DNA from: UBA1876 sp003446665
GTDB lineage: Bacteria > Synergistota > Synergistia > Synergistales > Thermovirgaceae
Direction: 5' to 3'
Length of the DNA: 64,000 nucleotides
Assembly (NCBI GenBank): GCA_040616305.1
Contig: CP159918.1
Coordinates: 806,001 to 870,000, forward strand
Shown: piece by piece, positions 17,555 through 24,832 of the stretch
How positions within the stretch are numbered: position 1 is the first letter of the stretch
How the letters are laid out: every line of letters begins with the position of its first letter
Translations under genes and position numbers: made by a program
The notes under the pieces: generated by a model
The model's database searches: none
What the model saw: only the letters and a program-made list of their open reading frames with translations
What the model was told of the DNA's origin: nothing

Positions 17555-18295
17555 ATGGTCGTATACAAACTGAAGAGCAAAAGCCGATCATGGGACGGCG
17601 AATCCATAGGCATTCTCATTCTCGACGCGGCCTACCCCTGCGTCCCCGGTAACGTCGGCAATGCCAGCACCTTTGATTTCCCCGTCCGCTATAGGGAGGT
17701 AAATGGAGCGTCGATAGAAAGACTTTTGAACAGAATGGATCCCGGTTTGCTCGAGCCCTTTATCGAAGCGGCACGTGCGCTCGAAAGGGAAGGTGTAAGG
17801 GCAATAACGGGGGCTTGTGGTTTCATGGCCCTTTTTCAAAAAGAAGTAGCCGAAGCCGTGGAGATTCCCGTTTTCCTCTCGAGCCTTTTACAAGTCCCTT
17901 TCATATGGAAGACGCTGACGTCAAAGCAAAAGATCGGGATAATAGCCGCTGATTCGAAATGCCTGACGAAAAGGCACTTCGAGTCTGTGGGTATAACACC
18001 CGATATTCCGACAGTTATTTGTGGTATGGAAGATAAGGAAGAATTCAGGACGGCCATACTGGAAGAAAAGGGAACACTCGATTCGGACCAGATAGAAAAG
18101 GAAGTCGTAGATGTCGCAATGGAAATGATAAAGCAGAACCCCGAGACGGGTGCGATACTGCTTGAATGTAGTGACCTGCCTCCTTATGCGATGGCCGTCC
18201 AGGATGCAACGGGAAGGCCCGTTTTCGATTTCATAACCATGATCCGATATGTGCATGGGGCGGTGGTCCAGCGCCGTTACGAGGGTTTTGTTTAA
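17555..18295 (+). CDS. Asp/Glu/hydantoin racemase superfamily protein
   Basis: A 246-residue cytoplasmic protein of the two-cysteine racemase superfamily. The two catalytic cysteine positions are present: Cys88 in ITGACGFM and Cys205 in LLECSDLPPYA. Members include aspartate, glutamate and hydantoin racemases and related isomerases or decarboxylases. This one is not clearly a cell-wall glutamate racemase, and the substrate is unknown. The ATG has a GGGGAG site upstream. The gene is monocistronic, ending in a strong terminator whose stem includes the stop codon. Confidence 0.82.
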   Translation: MVVYKLKSKSRSWDGESIGILILDAAYPCVPGNVGNASTFDFPVRYREVNGASIERLLNRMDPGLLEPFIEAARALEREGVRAITGACGFMALFQKEVAEAVEIPVFLSSLLQVPFIWKTLTSKQKIGIIAADSKCLTKRHFESVGITPDIPTVICGMEDKEEFRTAILEEKGTLDSDQIEKEVVDVAMEMIKQNPETGAILLECSDLPPYAMAVQDATGRPVFDFITMIRYVHGAVVQRRYEGFV

Positions 18296-18324
18296 CACGG
18301 ACGTAGTCCGTGTTAAACGTTTTT
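18291..18324 (+). terminator. Terminator of the racemase-family gene
   Basis: A perfect 12-bp stem (18291-18302 with 18306-18317) with a 3-base loop is followed by CGTTTTTG. The TAA stop codon at 18293-18295 is inside the 5' arm. Confidence 0.9.
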
Positions 18325-18374
18325 GTTCTTTGGTTCCTGAAAACACAATTTTTTTGATACTTGCATGGCTTTTA

Positions 18375-18432
18375 TCGACCCGCGTGGAAGTATACGCAGG
18401 GTAAGAACTTGTAAAGAGGTCCCGCGGGTCGA
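18375..18432. repeat. Inverted repeat upstream of the cold-shock promoter
   Basis: Two perfect 10-base arms, TCGACCCGCG at 18375-18384 and its complement at 18423-18432, are separated by 38 bases. The right arm ends 10 bases before the csp -35 box. No protein frame or known element explains it. Confidence 0.55.
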
Positions 18433-18442
18433 CGAACGACGC

Positions 18443-18471
18443 TTGACATATACATGACTTTACTGTATCCT
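18443..18471 (+). promoter_or_regulatory. Promoter of the cold-shock gene
   Basis: TTGACA (18443-18448), a 17-base spacer and TATCCT (18466-18471). The leader of about 55 bases contains small inverted repeats (CCTGTC...GACAGG near 18469-18490 and GTTAA...TTAAC near 18496-18512). In cold-shock mRNAs such leaders often control translation. Confidence 0.78.
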
Positions 18472-18533
18472 GTCGACTCAGGTTGACAGGCGCCGTTAAC
18501 CGAAAAAATTAACAAGTTTTAGGAGGAAGTATT

Positions 18534-18737
18534 TTGACAACTGAAGGAACAGTCAAGTGGTTCAACGAGTCCAAGGGTTATGGTTTCATTACAGCAGAGA
18601 GCGGTAGCGACGTTTTCGTTCACTATTCCGCGATCGAAGAAGATGGTTTCAAAACCCTGGCTGAAGGTCAGCGCGTTTCCTTCGAAGTCGTCGATGGGTC
18701 CAAAGGTCCCCAGGCTTCGAATGTCGTAAAACTGTAA
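18534..18737 (+). CDS. Cold-shock protein (CspA family)
   Basis: A 67-residue single OB-fold nucleic-acid chaperone. Both RNA-binding motifs are intact: KGYGFITAE (RNP1) and VFVHYSAIE (RNP2). Initiation is at TTG (18534), seven bases after AGGAGG. The gene stands alone between its own promoter and a very strong terminator. Confidence 0.97.
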   Translation: MTTEGTVKWFNESKGYGFITAESGSDVFVHYSAIEEDGFKTLAEGQRVSFEVVDGSKGPQASNVVKL

Positions 18738-18778
18738 AAGTGCAGTAACGAACAAATATAGAAACAGCCCTTCAAACG

Positions 18779-18820
18779 ACGAAAAGCGGCACCTTTAAAG
18801 GTGCCGCTTTTCGTTTTCTG
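18779..18820 (+). terminator. Terminator of the cold-shock gene
   Basis: A near-perfect palindrome (18779-18814) gives a stem of about 17 bp and is followed by a T-rich tail. Confidence 0.9.
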
Positions 18821-18860
18821 AAGGTTCGTGCCGGTCGATCTGATTGAATATTATACGCGC

Positions 18861-18894
18861 AAAAAAGAAAGGCCGGGATTTCGCCCGGCCTTTC
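18861..18894 (-). terminator. Terminator of the TAXI gene
   Basis: An 11-bp stem (18867-18877 with 18884-18894) and 6-base loop is followed on the minus strand by TTTTTT. It faces the csp terminator, separating the convergent genes. Confidence 0.88.
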
Positions 18895-18916
18895 TCGATT
18901 CGGTTTCGAGGCAAAT

Positions 18917-19870
18917 CTACTCTATTACAGGAACCTCCATGCCAATTTCCTTGTAATATTTAGCAGCGCCCGGGTGCACAGGTACGGAAACGCCTTCAAG
19001 AGCGGTGTCGAGAGTGATCTGCCTGGCCCTTGCGTGTACCTGGTAGAGGTCGTCTACATTTTCCCAGAAAGTCTTGGTTATCTTGTAAACAAGGTCGTCG
19101 CTAAGGCCGGCGTCACAGACCCACATGGCCTGTACGGCGACGGTGGTGGTGTCCTTGTCCACTCCCTTGTATGTCCCGGCGGGAACGACATTCTTCACGA
19201 AGAATGGATACTCGCTGTGAAGTTTGTCTATGAACTCCTCGTCGAATTCAACGAGGGTGATGTCGTGAAGAGTAGCGAGGTCCATGATCGAAGCTGTCGG
19301 ATACCCTGCCACAACGAAGCCTACATCAAGCTGTCCGTCTTTCATGCGCTGGGCAGTGTTGTTGAAGTCCAGGAAGTCGGTGTTCATATCGCCGAACTTG
19401 TAGCCGAGAACCCGGAACATCAGCTGGACGTCCGCGAGAACTCCTGAACCCGGAGCCCCTACCGAAACCCGCTTGCCGGGCAGGTCCGTGATCTTCTGTA
19501 CCCCCGATTTTTTCATGGCGACTACCTGGATCGTTTCGGGATAAAGAACCGCAACAGCCCTGACGTTCTTGTAGGCTTTGTCGAACATCATCTGGCCGTT
19601 GTAAGCGAAATAGGCGACGTCGTTTTGCACGAGCGCCATCTCGATCTGGTTGGTTCCGATGAGGTTTAGGTTAGCGACTGACGCGTTGCCCGTTTCGGCG
19701 GTCATCTGTACGTCGGGGAGATTCCTGCTGACTATATCGGCCATGCCTCCTCCGATCGGGTAATATGTTCCGCCTGTTCCGCCTGTTGCCAGGGAAACAA
19801 AAGTCTGCGCCGACGCTACACCCGCAAGGGCAAAGACCAAAACAAGAGCAACTGCCAAAATCTTTCTCAT
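18917..19870 (-). CDS. TAXI family TRAP-type substrate-binding protein
   Basis: A 317-residue exported protein. A signal peptide (MRKILAVALVLVFALAGVASA) precedes a mature TAXI domain starting TFVSLATGGTGGTYYPIGG, the family's N-terminal signature. Such proteins deliver dicarboxylates, glutamate or similar solutes to a fused TRAP permease. No permease gene is adjacent: the gene is alone between its promoter and its terminator. GGAGGAGG precedes the ATG. It is divergent from a HutP-family gene, a possible regulator. The ligand is unknown. Confidence 0.93.
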   Translation of the reverse strand: MRKILAVALVLVFALAGVASAQTFVSLATGGTGGTYYPIGGGMADIVSRNLPDVQMTAETGNASVANLNLIGTNQIEMALVQNDVAYFAYNGQMMFDKAYKNVRAVAVLYPETIQVVAMKKSGVQKITDLPGKRVSVGAPGSGVLADVQLMFRVLGYKFGDMNTDFLDFNNTAQRMKDGQLDVGFVVAGYPTASIMDLATLHDITLVEFDEEFIDKLHSEYPFFVKNVVPAGTYKGVDKDTTTVAVQAMWVCDAGLSDDLVYKITKTFWENVDDLYQVHARARQITLDTALEGVSVPVHPGAAKYYKEIGMEVPVIE

Positions 19871-20005
19871 TAAACACCGCCTCCTCCAAAATAGTCGTAC
19901 TCAAAGACCCCACTGGACAGTATTGCCTTGCCTGGTTTCGGTGAAACCACCTCCCTCTTTTGATAACCTTGAAGAGGATCTTCATGTGCATTTTCAGACA
20001 AATAC

Positions 20006-20034
20006 AGTATAGGCCGCAACGGTGATACGATCAA
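20006..20034 (-). promoter_or_regulatory. Promoter of the TAXI gene
   Basis: Read on the minus strand, TTGATC (20034-20029), a 17-base spacer and TATACT (20011-20006). The predicted leader is about 130 bases, long enough to carry post-transcriptional control. Confidence 0.75.
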
Positions 20035-20078
20035 GTTTTTCGGGAGATGGAAGGAGTTATAGGCGGAATCAAGGCATT

Positions 20079-20087
20079 TGTTATATA
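20079..20087 (+). promoter_or_regulatory. Extended -10 element before the HutP-family gene
   Basis: TGtTATATA forms an extended -10 element about 65 bases before the chosen start codon. The -35 region is weak. Confidence 0.4.
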
Positions 20088-20151
20088 CTACGCATGGTTT
20101 GTAAAGGGGTAGAGCACAGTGCGGTTTTTCAAATATCGGGGAGATGGTTGC

Positions 20152-20724
20152 ATGAACTGGAAAAACATATTCAATGGCGGAGAAACCTCTTCTGAAGAGG
20201 ATCGCAAGACGACGCAAGACAAAGCAGAGGGGGATACGTCTGGTTCAGAAGCTTGTTTCACCGAAGGATATCATGAAGGCGTGGACATTGAACTCTCGGT
20301 TCATATAAAGCTGACAGACGAAAGTCAGGTTGGAAGAGTCGCGATTCTTCTGGCATCGACTACAGATTCAAGGGAAGAATCGGCGTTGAAAAGGCAGATC
20401 GCAAAATCGGGCTGGCGAGCGGTCGCTACCGAGGTCGGGGGACTTGCCGGTGAACTGCCCCAGAAAATTACGCGGGCCGTCGTCGGAGCTGCGCTGAATT
20501 CAGGGGTTGTCGAGAAAAAAGGCGGGGAAATGCATGCGCTCATGCATGCAGCCCTGGAGGCGATGAACGGCTTCATCTCTATGAGTCTCCTGGAAGCGAG
20601 CATCGGAGCCAAAATAGCCATAGTACGTAACCGTTTCTGGCTTGCCGTAGCGGTAGTCGGCGATTCCGCCTATCATGCCGTTGCCCACCATGAGAGGTGC
20701 GGCCTTGGTGTCATGCATCTTTGA
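20152..20724 (+). CDS. HutP-family RNA-binding antiterminator-like protein
   Basis: A 190-residue protein whose residues from about 56 onward match HutP, the histidine- and metal-dependent antiterminator of the Bacillus hut operon. Seen directly: VGRVAILLAS, a MHALMHAALEAMNG segment like the HutP SHALYHATMEALHG, and a C-terminal HHERCGLGVMHL like EHETFGVGINHI. The metal-ligand histidines align with His128, His132 and His180. The first 55 residues are a charged, low-complexity extension. ATG 20152 has GGGGAG upstream; GTG 20119 would add 11 residues. No hut genes are adjacent; the TAXI gene diverges from it. Its RNA target is unknown. Confidence 0.85.
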   Translation: MNWKNIFNGGETSSEEDRKTTQDKAEGDTSGSEACFTEGYHEGVDIELSVHIKLTDESQVGRVAILLASTTDSREESALKRQIAKSGWRAVATEVGGLAGELPQKITRAVVGAALNSGVVEKKGGEMHALMHAALEAMNGFISMSLLEASIGAKIAIVRNRFWLAVAVVGDSAYHAVAHHERCGLGVMHL

Positions 20725-20759
20725 AAAGCGGCATATCCCTTTGCGAGTTGGCAAGGGCC

Positions 20760-20788
20760 TTGTGCGGAAAAGGCGAGTGTGATAAATT
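20760..20788 (+). promoter_or_regulatory. Promoter of rpmE
   Basis: TTGTGC (20760-20765), a 17-base spacer and TAAATT (20783-20788), the latter preceded by TGn as an extended -10. Confidence 0.5.
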
Positions 20789-20840
20789 CTCAGTTCGTGG
20801 ATCATAACAAGCGAAAAGCGGCAGGGAGGTGCCTTAAACT

Positions 20841-21098
20841 GTGAAAAAAGATATTCATCCGGAATACAAGGAATGCCACGTTGCCTGTGCTTGCGGGAAC
20901 ACCTTTGAAACCAGGTCGACCGTTGGGGAAATAAAGGTGGCCGTCTGTTCTTCATGTCATCCTTTCTACACCGGCAAACGGGGTTCCGTGGTCCTGGAAG
21001 CAGGCAGGCTGGAGAAGTTCCAGCGGAAATACGCGGGTACAAGGTTCGGAAAGAATCAGGACTCCGAAGAATCCGAAGAAAAGGAAAACCGGGAATAG
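20841..21098 (+). CDS. rpmE: 50S ribosomal protein L31, zinc-binding form
   Basis: An 85-residue protein starting at GTG (20841), with GGGAGGTG about ten bases upstream. It begins MKKDIHPEYKECHVACACGN and has the four-cysteine zinc set (CxC and CSSC), then HPFYTGK, the L31 signature. The Glu-rich tail is a short extension. It leads the rpmE-thyX-yqhQ-prfA-prmC cluster, though a hairpin covers its stop. Confidence 0.97.
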   Translation: MKKDIHPEYKECHVACACGNTFETRSTVGEIKVAVCSSCHPFYTGKRGSVVLEAGRLEKFQRKYAGTRFGKNQDSEESEEKENRE

Positions 21099-21120
21099 CA
21101 CCTGCTATTCCCGGATGTTT
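21089..21120 (+). terminator. Hairpin over the rpmE stop, partial terminator
   Basis: A 12-bp stem (21089-21100 with 21103-21114) contains the TAG stop codon and is followed by ATGTTTCTG, a weak T-run. It may attenuate rather than end transcription into thyX, which starts only 12 bases later. Confidence 0.6.
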
Positions 21121-21125
21121 CTGTC

Positions 21126-21830
21126 ATGAAACTGGCGGTTAACCTGCTTTCCAGCTCCCCGGAACCGGACAGAATAGTCGCCGCGGCCGCGCGGCTTTGT
21201 TACAGCGATGTTTCTGCGGAAGAACTGCTTGGGGGGCTGGAAAGTGAAAAAATCCGCGGATTTTTGAAACATCTTCGGAAATCGGGTCATTTATCGCCTT
21301 TCGAGCACGTTTCCTTCACCTTTGCAGTCGACGGGATAAGCCGAGTCTGTTCGCATCAGCTGGTCAGGCATCGCCTGGCGAGCTACTCACAACAAAGCCA
21401 AAGATACGTTGCCATGACGGGACCCGATGTCGTAGTCCCGCCTTCCATAAGGGACGAACCCGGTTTGAAAGAGCGTTTCATCGAGCTTGTAGCGGCTTGC
21501 CACAAAGCCTACGGGGAATTTATCGAAAAAGGCGTACCCCGTGAGGATGCAAGGTACTTGCTCCCACACGGATGGCAAACGCGACTGGTGATGACCATGA
21601 ACGCCAGGGAGCTTCATCATTTTTTCCGCCTGAGGCTTTGCAGAAGGGCCCAGTGGGAAATCAGGGAGCTTGCGAGGAGGATGCTGGCCCTCGTCCGGTG
21701 CGAGGCTCCGCTTCTTTTCGACCTGGCAGGTCCGGATTGTCTTGTCGACGGCGAATGCGGCGAGTCAAATCCCTGTGGCAGACCCTATGAGTCGATGGAG
21801 GAACTGCTGTCGGATGAAACGGTTTTTTGA
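21126..21830 (+). CDS. thyX: Flavin-dependent thymidylate synthase
   Basis: Makes dTMP from dUMP using FAD, NADPH and methylene-tetrahydrofolate. The 234-residue protein shows the ThyX motif RHRLASYSQQS (RHRx7S) at about residue 80 and the NARELHHFFRLRLCRRAQWEIR segment, abbreviated here to NARELHHFF and CRRAQWEIR, that binds substrate. Supplied with dUMP by the Dut protein at 2065. It is inserted between rpmE and yqhQ-prfA, and its 3' end overlaps yqhQ by 17 bases. Confidence 0.96.
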   Translation: MKLAVNLLSSSPEPDRIVAAAARLCYSDVSAEELLGGLESEKIRGFLKHLRKSGHLSPFEHVSFTFAVDGISRVCSHQLVRHRLASYSQQSQRYVAMTGPDVVVPPSIRDEPGLKERFIELVAACHKAYGEFIEKGVPREDARYLLPHGWQTRLVMTMNARELHHFFRLRLCRRAQWEIRELARRMLALVRCEAPLLFDLAGPDCLVDGECGESNPCGRPYESMEELLSDETVF

Positions 21831-22782
21831 ACGTGTTTTGCTGGTTCTATCCTTCCTGGTTTCAATTTCCCCAAAACGGGAGATACCTGTTGGAGGGCAA
21901 GCGGTCATAGAAGGTGTCTTGATGCGCGGCCCCCTTCGCTGGGGTCTTTCCGTAAGAAACCCGGAAGGCGACATAGTTAGCGATGCCTGGGAAAATCGAC
22001 CCTGGTCCAGCTCGATGCCCTGGAAGCTTCCTGTGCTCAGAGGCATGGTTACCATGGCCGAAATGCTCTATACAGGTACCAAAGCCCTTGCTGTTTCAGC
22101 CGAAATTTCCCTTGGCGAAGAAGAGAGTCTGGGTACATGGGGGTTTTTGCTTTCCATCTTCGCGGCGGTTTTGGCCGTGGTTTTGCTTTTTGTCGCGCTT
22201 CCCCTTTTTGCAGGTGATGTGGCAGGGAAGATTTGGTCGCTGTCGCAGGGCTGGAGGAACCTTATAGAAGGTTTGGTGAGAGCGGGTGTATTCGTTGGCT
22301 ATGTCGCAGTAATAGGATTTTGGAAAGAGATAGGACGGGTTTTCGAGTATCACGGGGCCGAGCACAAGACAATAAACGCCTTCGAAGCTGGAAAAGAAAT
22401 GGTCCCGTCCAAAATCACGGATTGTTCCAGGATTCATCCCCGCTGCGGCACTTCGTTTTTGCTTGTGGTGGTTGCCGTAAGCGTGATCGTTTTTTCGGTC
22501 GCAGGCCATGGAGGATTGGTATGGAGGGTAGGTTCCAGGGTTTTTCTCTTGCCGGTCGTAATCGGCATATCCTATGAAATAATCAAGTGGTGCGGAAAAA
22601 ACCGCAAGGTGGGAAATTCCCTTATGGCGCCTGCTTTGTGGCTGCAGTATCTTACCACCAGAGAGCCTGACGAGTCGCAGATATCCGTGGCTTTGATGGC
22701 GCTCACAGTCGCTTTGGGAGATGAAAGTCCTACCAGGGAAATCGCAGGCGGTGAAACCGATGGAAATAGCAAAAAAGCTTGA
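21814..22782 (+). CDS. yqhQ: DUF1385 membrane protein YqhQ
   Basis: A 322-residue membrane protein with the DUF1385 hallmarks: GGQAVIEGVLMRGP near the N-terminus, FEYHGAEHKTINAFE in the middle and HPRCGTSFLL after it, plus several transmembrane segments. The biochemical role is not established. The ATG at 21814 lies inside thyX, so translation is coupled. Longer in-frame extension is only thyX read in another frame. Clustering with rpmE, prfA and prmC is common in Clostridia. Confidence 0.9.
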   Translation: MKRFFERVLLVLSFLVSISPKREIPVGGQAVIEGVLMRGPLRWGLSVRNPEGDIVSDAWENRPWSSSMPWKLPVLRGMVTMAEMLYTGTKALAVSAEISLGEEESLGTWGFLLSIFAAVLAVVLLFVALPLFAGDVAGKIWSLSQGWRNLIEGLVRAGVFVGYVAVIGFWKEIGRVFEYHGAEHKTINAFEAGKEMVPSKITDCSRIHPRCGTSFLLVVVAVSVIVFSVAGHGGLVWRVGSRVFLLPVVIGISYEIIKWCGKNRKVGNSLMAPALWLQYLTTREPDESQISVALMALTVALGDESPTREIAGGETDGNSKKA

Positions 22783-23833
22783 CGAGGTCGAGAGTTCTTA
22801 CATGGAACTCGAAAAAAGAATGGCGGAACCCGGCGTGGCGAAAGACCCTCAAAAGCTCCAGGAGCTTGCGAAAAGGCATGCCGGGATGGAGCCGGTTGTT
22901 CAAACCTACAGGAAATACAAGAAAATCTTCCAAAGGATCGAAGAAGCCAGGTCTTTCCTTCACGGTTCGGACAAGGAACTGGCGGAGATGGCCCGGGAGG
23001 AAGTCGCGCTGCTTGAACCTGAGCTCGAAAAACTGGAGGAAGAACTCAGGATTCTTCTGTTACCGAAAGATCCCAACGACGAAAAAAGCGTCATCATGGA
23101 AATAAGGGCCGGTGCCGGTGGCGAGGAAGCAGCACTCTTTGCCGGAGACCTTTACAGGATGTATGCAAGGTATGCCGAGCGCAAGAACTGGAAGGTGGAA
23201 ATACTCACGAGCAACGAGACGGGCATAGGCGGCTATAAGGAAATAGTCTTCAGAATAGACGGTCACGGAGCGTACAGCGAGCTCAAGTACGAAAGCGGGG
23301 TACACAGGGTACAGCGGGTCCCCGTTACCGAATCGGGCGGCCGCATACATACCTCTACCGCGACGGTGGCGGTGTTGCCAGAGGCCGAGGATGTCGACGT
23401 GGACATCCGCCAGGAGGACCTCAAGATCGACACCTACCGAGCGAGCGGGGCAGGAGGACAGCATGTCAACATGACCGACTCGGCGGTGAGGATAACCCAT
23501 TTGCCCACCGGGATAGTCGTAACGTGTCAGGACGAACGATCCCAGATAAAAAACAGGATAAAGGCGATGAAGCTTCTACGCTCAAAGCTTTTGGACCTCG
23601 AAATCCAACGCCGCGACGCCGAACTCGCCGCCGAACGCAAGGGACAGGTCGGAACGGGTGACCGGTCGGAACGTATAAGGACTTATAACTTCCCCCAAAA
23701 CAGGGTAACCGATCACCGGATCGGTCTTACACTCCACAAGCTCGAAAGCATGCTGGAGGGAGATTTGGAAGAAATCCTCTCCGCCCTGACATTTGCGGAC
23801 CAATCGGAGAAACTGAAGCAATTGGAGGCATAG
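22760..23833 (+). CDS. prfA: Peptide chain release factor 1
   Basis: Terminates translation at UAA and UAG. The 357-residue protein has the RF1 codon-reading tripeptide PVT (in RVPVTESGG) and the catalytic GGQ (in SGAGGQHVN). Its glutamine is the target of the PrmC methyltransferase encoded next. The ATG at 22760 overlaps the yqhQ end by 23 bases. Confidence 0.97.
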   Translation: MEIAKKLDEVESSYMELEKRMAEPGVAKDPQKLQELAKRHAGMEPVVQTYRKYKKIFQRIEEARSFLHGSDKELAEMAREEVALLEPELEKLEEELRILLLPKDPNDEKSVIMEIRAGAGGEEAALFAGDLYRMYARYAERKNWKVEILTSNETGIGGYKEIVFRIDGHGAYSELKYESGVHRVQRVPVTESGGRIHTSTATVAVLPEAEDVDVDIRQEDLKIDTYRASGAGGQHVNMTDSAVRITHLPTGIVVTCQDERSQIKNRIKAMKLLRSKLLDLEIQRRDAELAAERKGQVGTGDRSERIRTYNFPQNRVTDHRIGLTLHKLESMLEGDLEEILSALTFADQSEKLKQLEA

Positions 23834-23837
23834 CTCC

Positions 23838-24680
23838 ATGGAGTTGGGCAGGGCAAGGAGTCTTGCCGTAACACTGCTTGAGGGTGCCGGCATCGAAAGC
23901 GCGGACCTCGAGGCAGATTTGTTGCTTGTGTGGGCTACGGGATTTCAAAGGGGCTATATTCACGCCCATCCGGAAAAAATCCTCTCCGAAGAGCAACTCA
24001 AAACGTTTTTCGAGGCGACGGAAAGACGATGCGGCAGGGAACCCTTGCAGCACATAACGAAGGAAGCAGGGTTTTTTGGTCTTTCCCTTTTGATCGAACC
24101 GGGTGCCCTGGTTCCCAGGCCGGAGACGGAGATAGCCGTAGAGGCCGCCCTGGAAAGTTTCAGAGGCGGTCTTTTCGTCGACTGGGGTACGGGAAGCGGC
24201 TGTATAGCCGCGGCCATTCTTGAGAACGCGCCCCGTTCCTTTTGTGTGGCCGTAGAGCGATCGCCGAGCGCAATAAGGGTAGCCTGGAGGAACTTCAAAA
24301 AACTTGGCCAGATTTCACGGGTCCTGCTATGGCACGGGAGCGACCCGTGGCAGGTGCCGCTTAAAGCGCATTCGGCAAGCCTGTTGGTCAGCAACCCGCC
24401 TTACATCCCCGATCCGGTCATTCCGCTGCTGATGCCCGAAGTGCGCATCCACGACCCATTGAGTGCCCTTTCAGGGGGCAGTGACGGCCTTGACGCCTAC
24501 AGGATCCTGTTGCCCTGGGCATGGCATGTCCTCGAAACGGGGGGGACTCTGGTCCTCGAAACAGGAGGCAAAGAGCAATGTGAGAGAGTCAAAGCGCTGG
24601 GAGCTTTCGGTTTTCGGTGCGAAAAAACACTGTGTGATTTTTCAGGAATCGCACGTGTTCTTGTGTTGAAAAAAGAGTGA
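23838..24680 (+). CDS. prmC: Release-factor glutamine methyltransferase
   Basis: Methylates the GGQ glutamine of release factors with S-adenosylmethionine. The 280-residue protein has an N-terminal helical domain, the SAM-binding DWGTGSGCI motif (115-123) and the catalytic NPPY (186-189). The start lies five bases after the prfA stop, with GGAGG spaced correctly. It closes the operon. Confidence 0.95.
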   Translation: MELGRARSLAVTLLEGAGIESADLEADLLLVWATGFQRGYIHAHPEKILSEEQLKTFFEATERRCGREPLQHITKEAGFFGLSLLIEPGALVPRPETEIAVEAALESFRGGLFVDWGTGSGCIAAAILENAPRSFCVAVERSPSAIRVAWRNFKKLGQISRVLLWHGSDPWQVPLKAHSASLLVSNPPYIPDPVIPLLMPEVRIHDPLSALSGGSDGLDAYRILLPWAWHVLETGGTLVLETGGKEQCERVKALGAFGFRCEKTLCDFSGIARVLVLKKE

Positions 24681-24770
24681 GTTCCGCTTTTATAAAAATG
24701 CTTACTGAGACAGGAAAACAGACAAGGCAAATCCGCTTTCCGACCTTTTGGGACAGCCAGGAGCGAGTTT

Positions 24771-24778
24771 GATACAAT
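24771..24778 (+). promoter_or_regulatory. Extended -10 promoter of the thioredoxin-reductase-like gene
   Basis: TGATACAAT forms an extended -10 (TACAAT at 24773-24778). It is nearly the same as the thrS element. The -35 region (TTGGGA, 19 bases away) is poor. Confidence 0.55.
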
Positions 24779-24832
24779 AAAGGAAACTTTCATAAAGCCA
24801 AGTTTGCAAAATCTTCGGGAGGTAAAGAGTGC

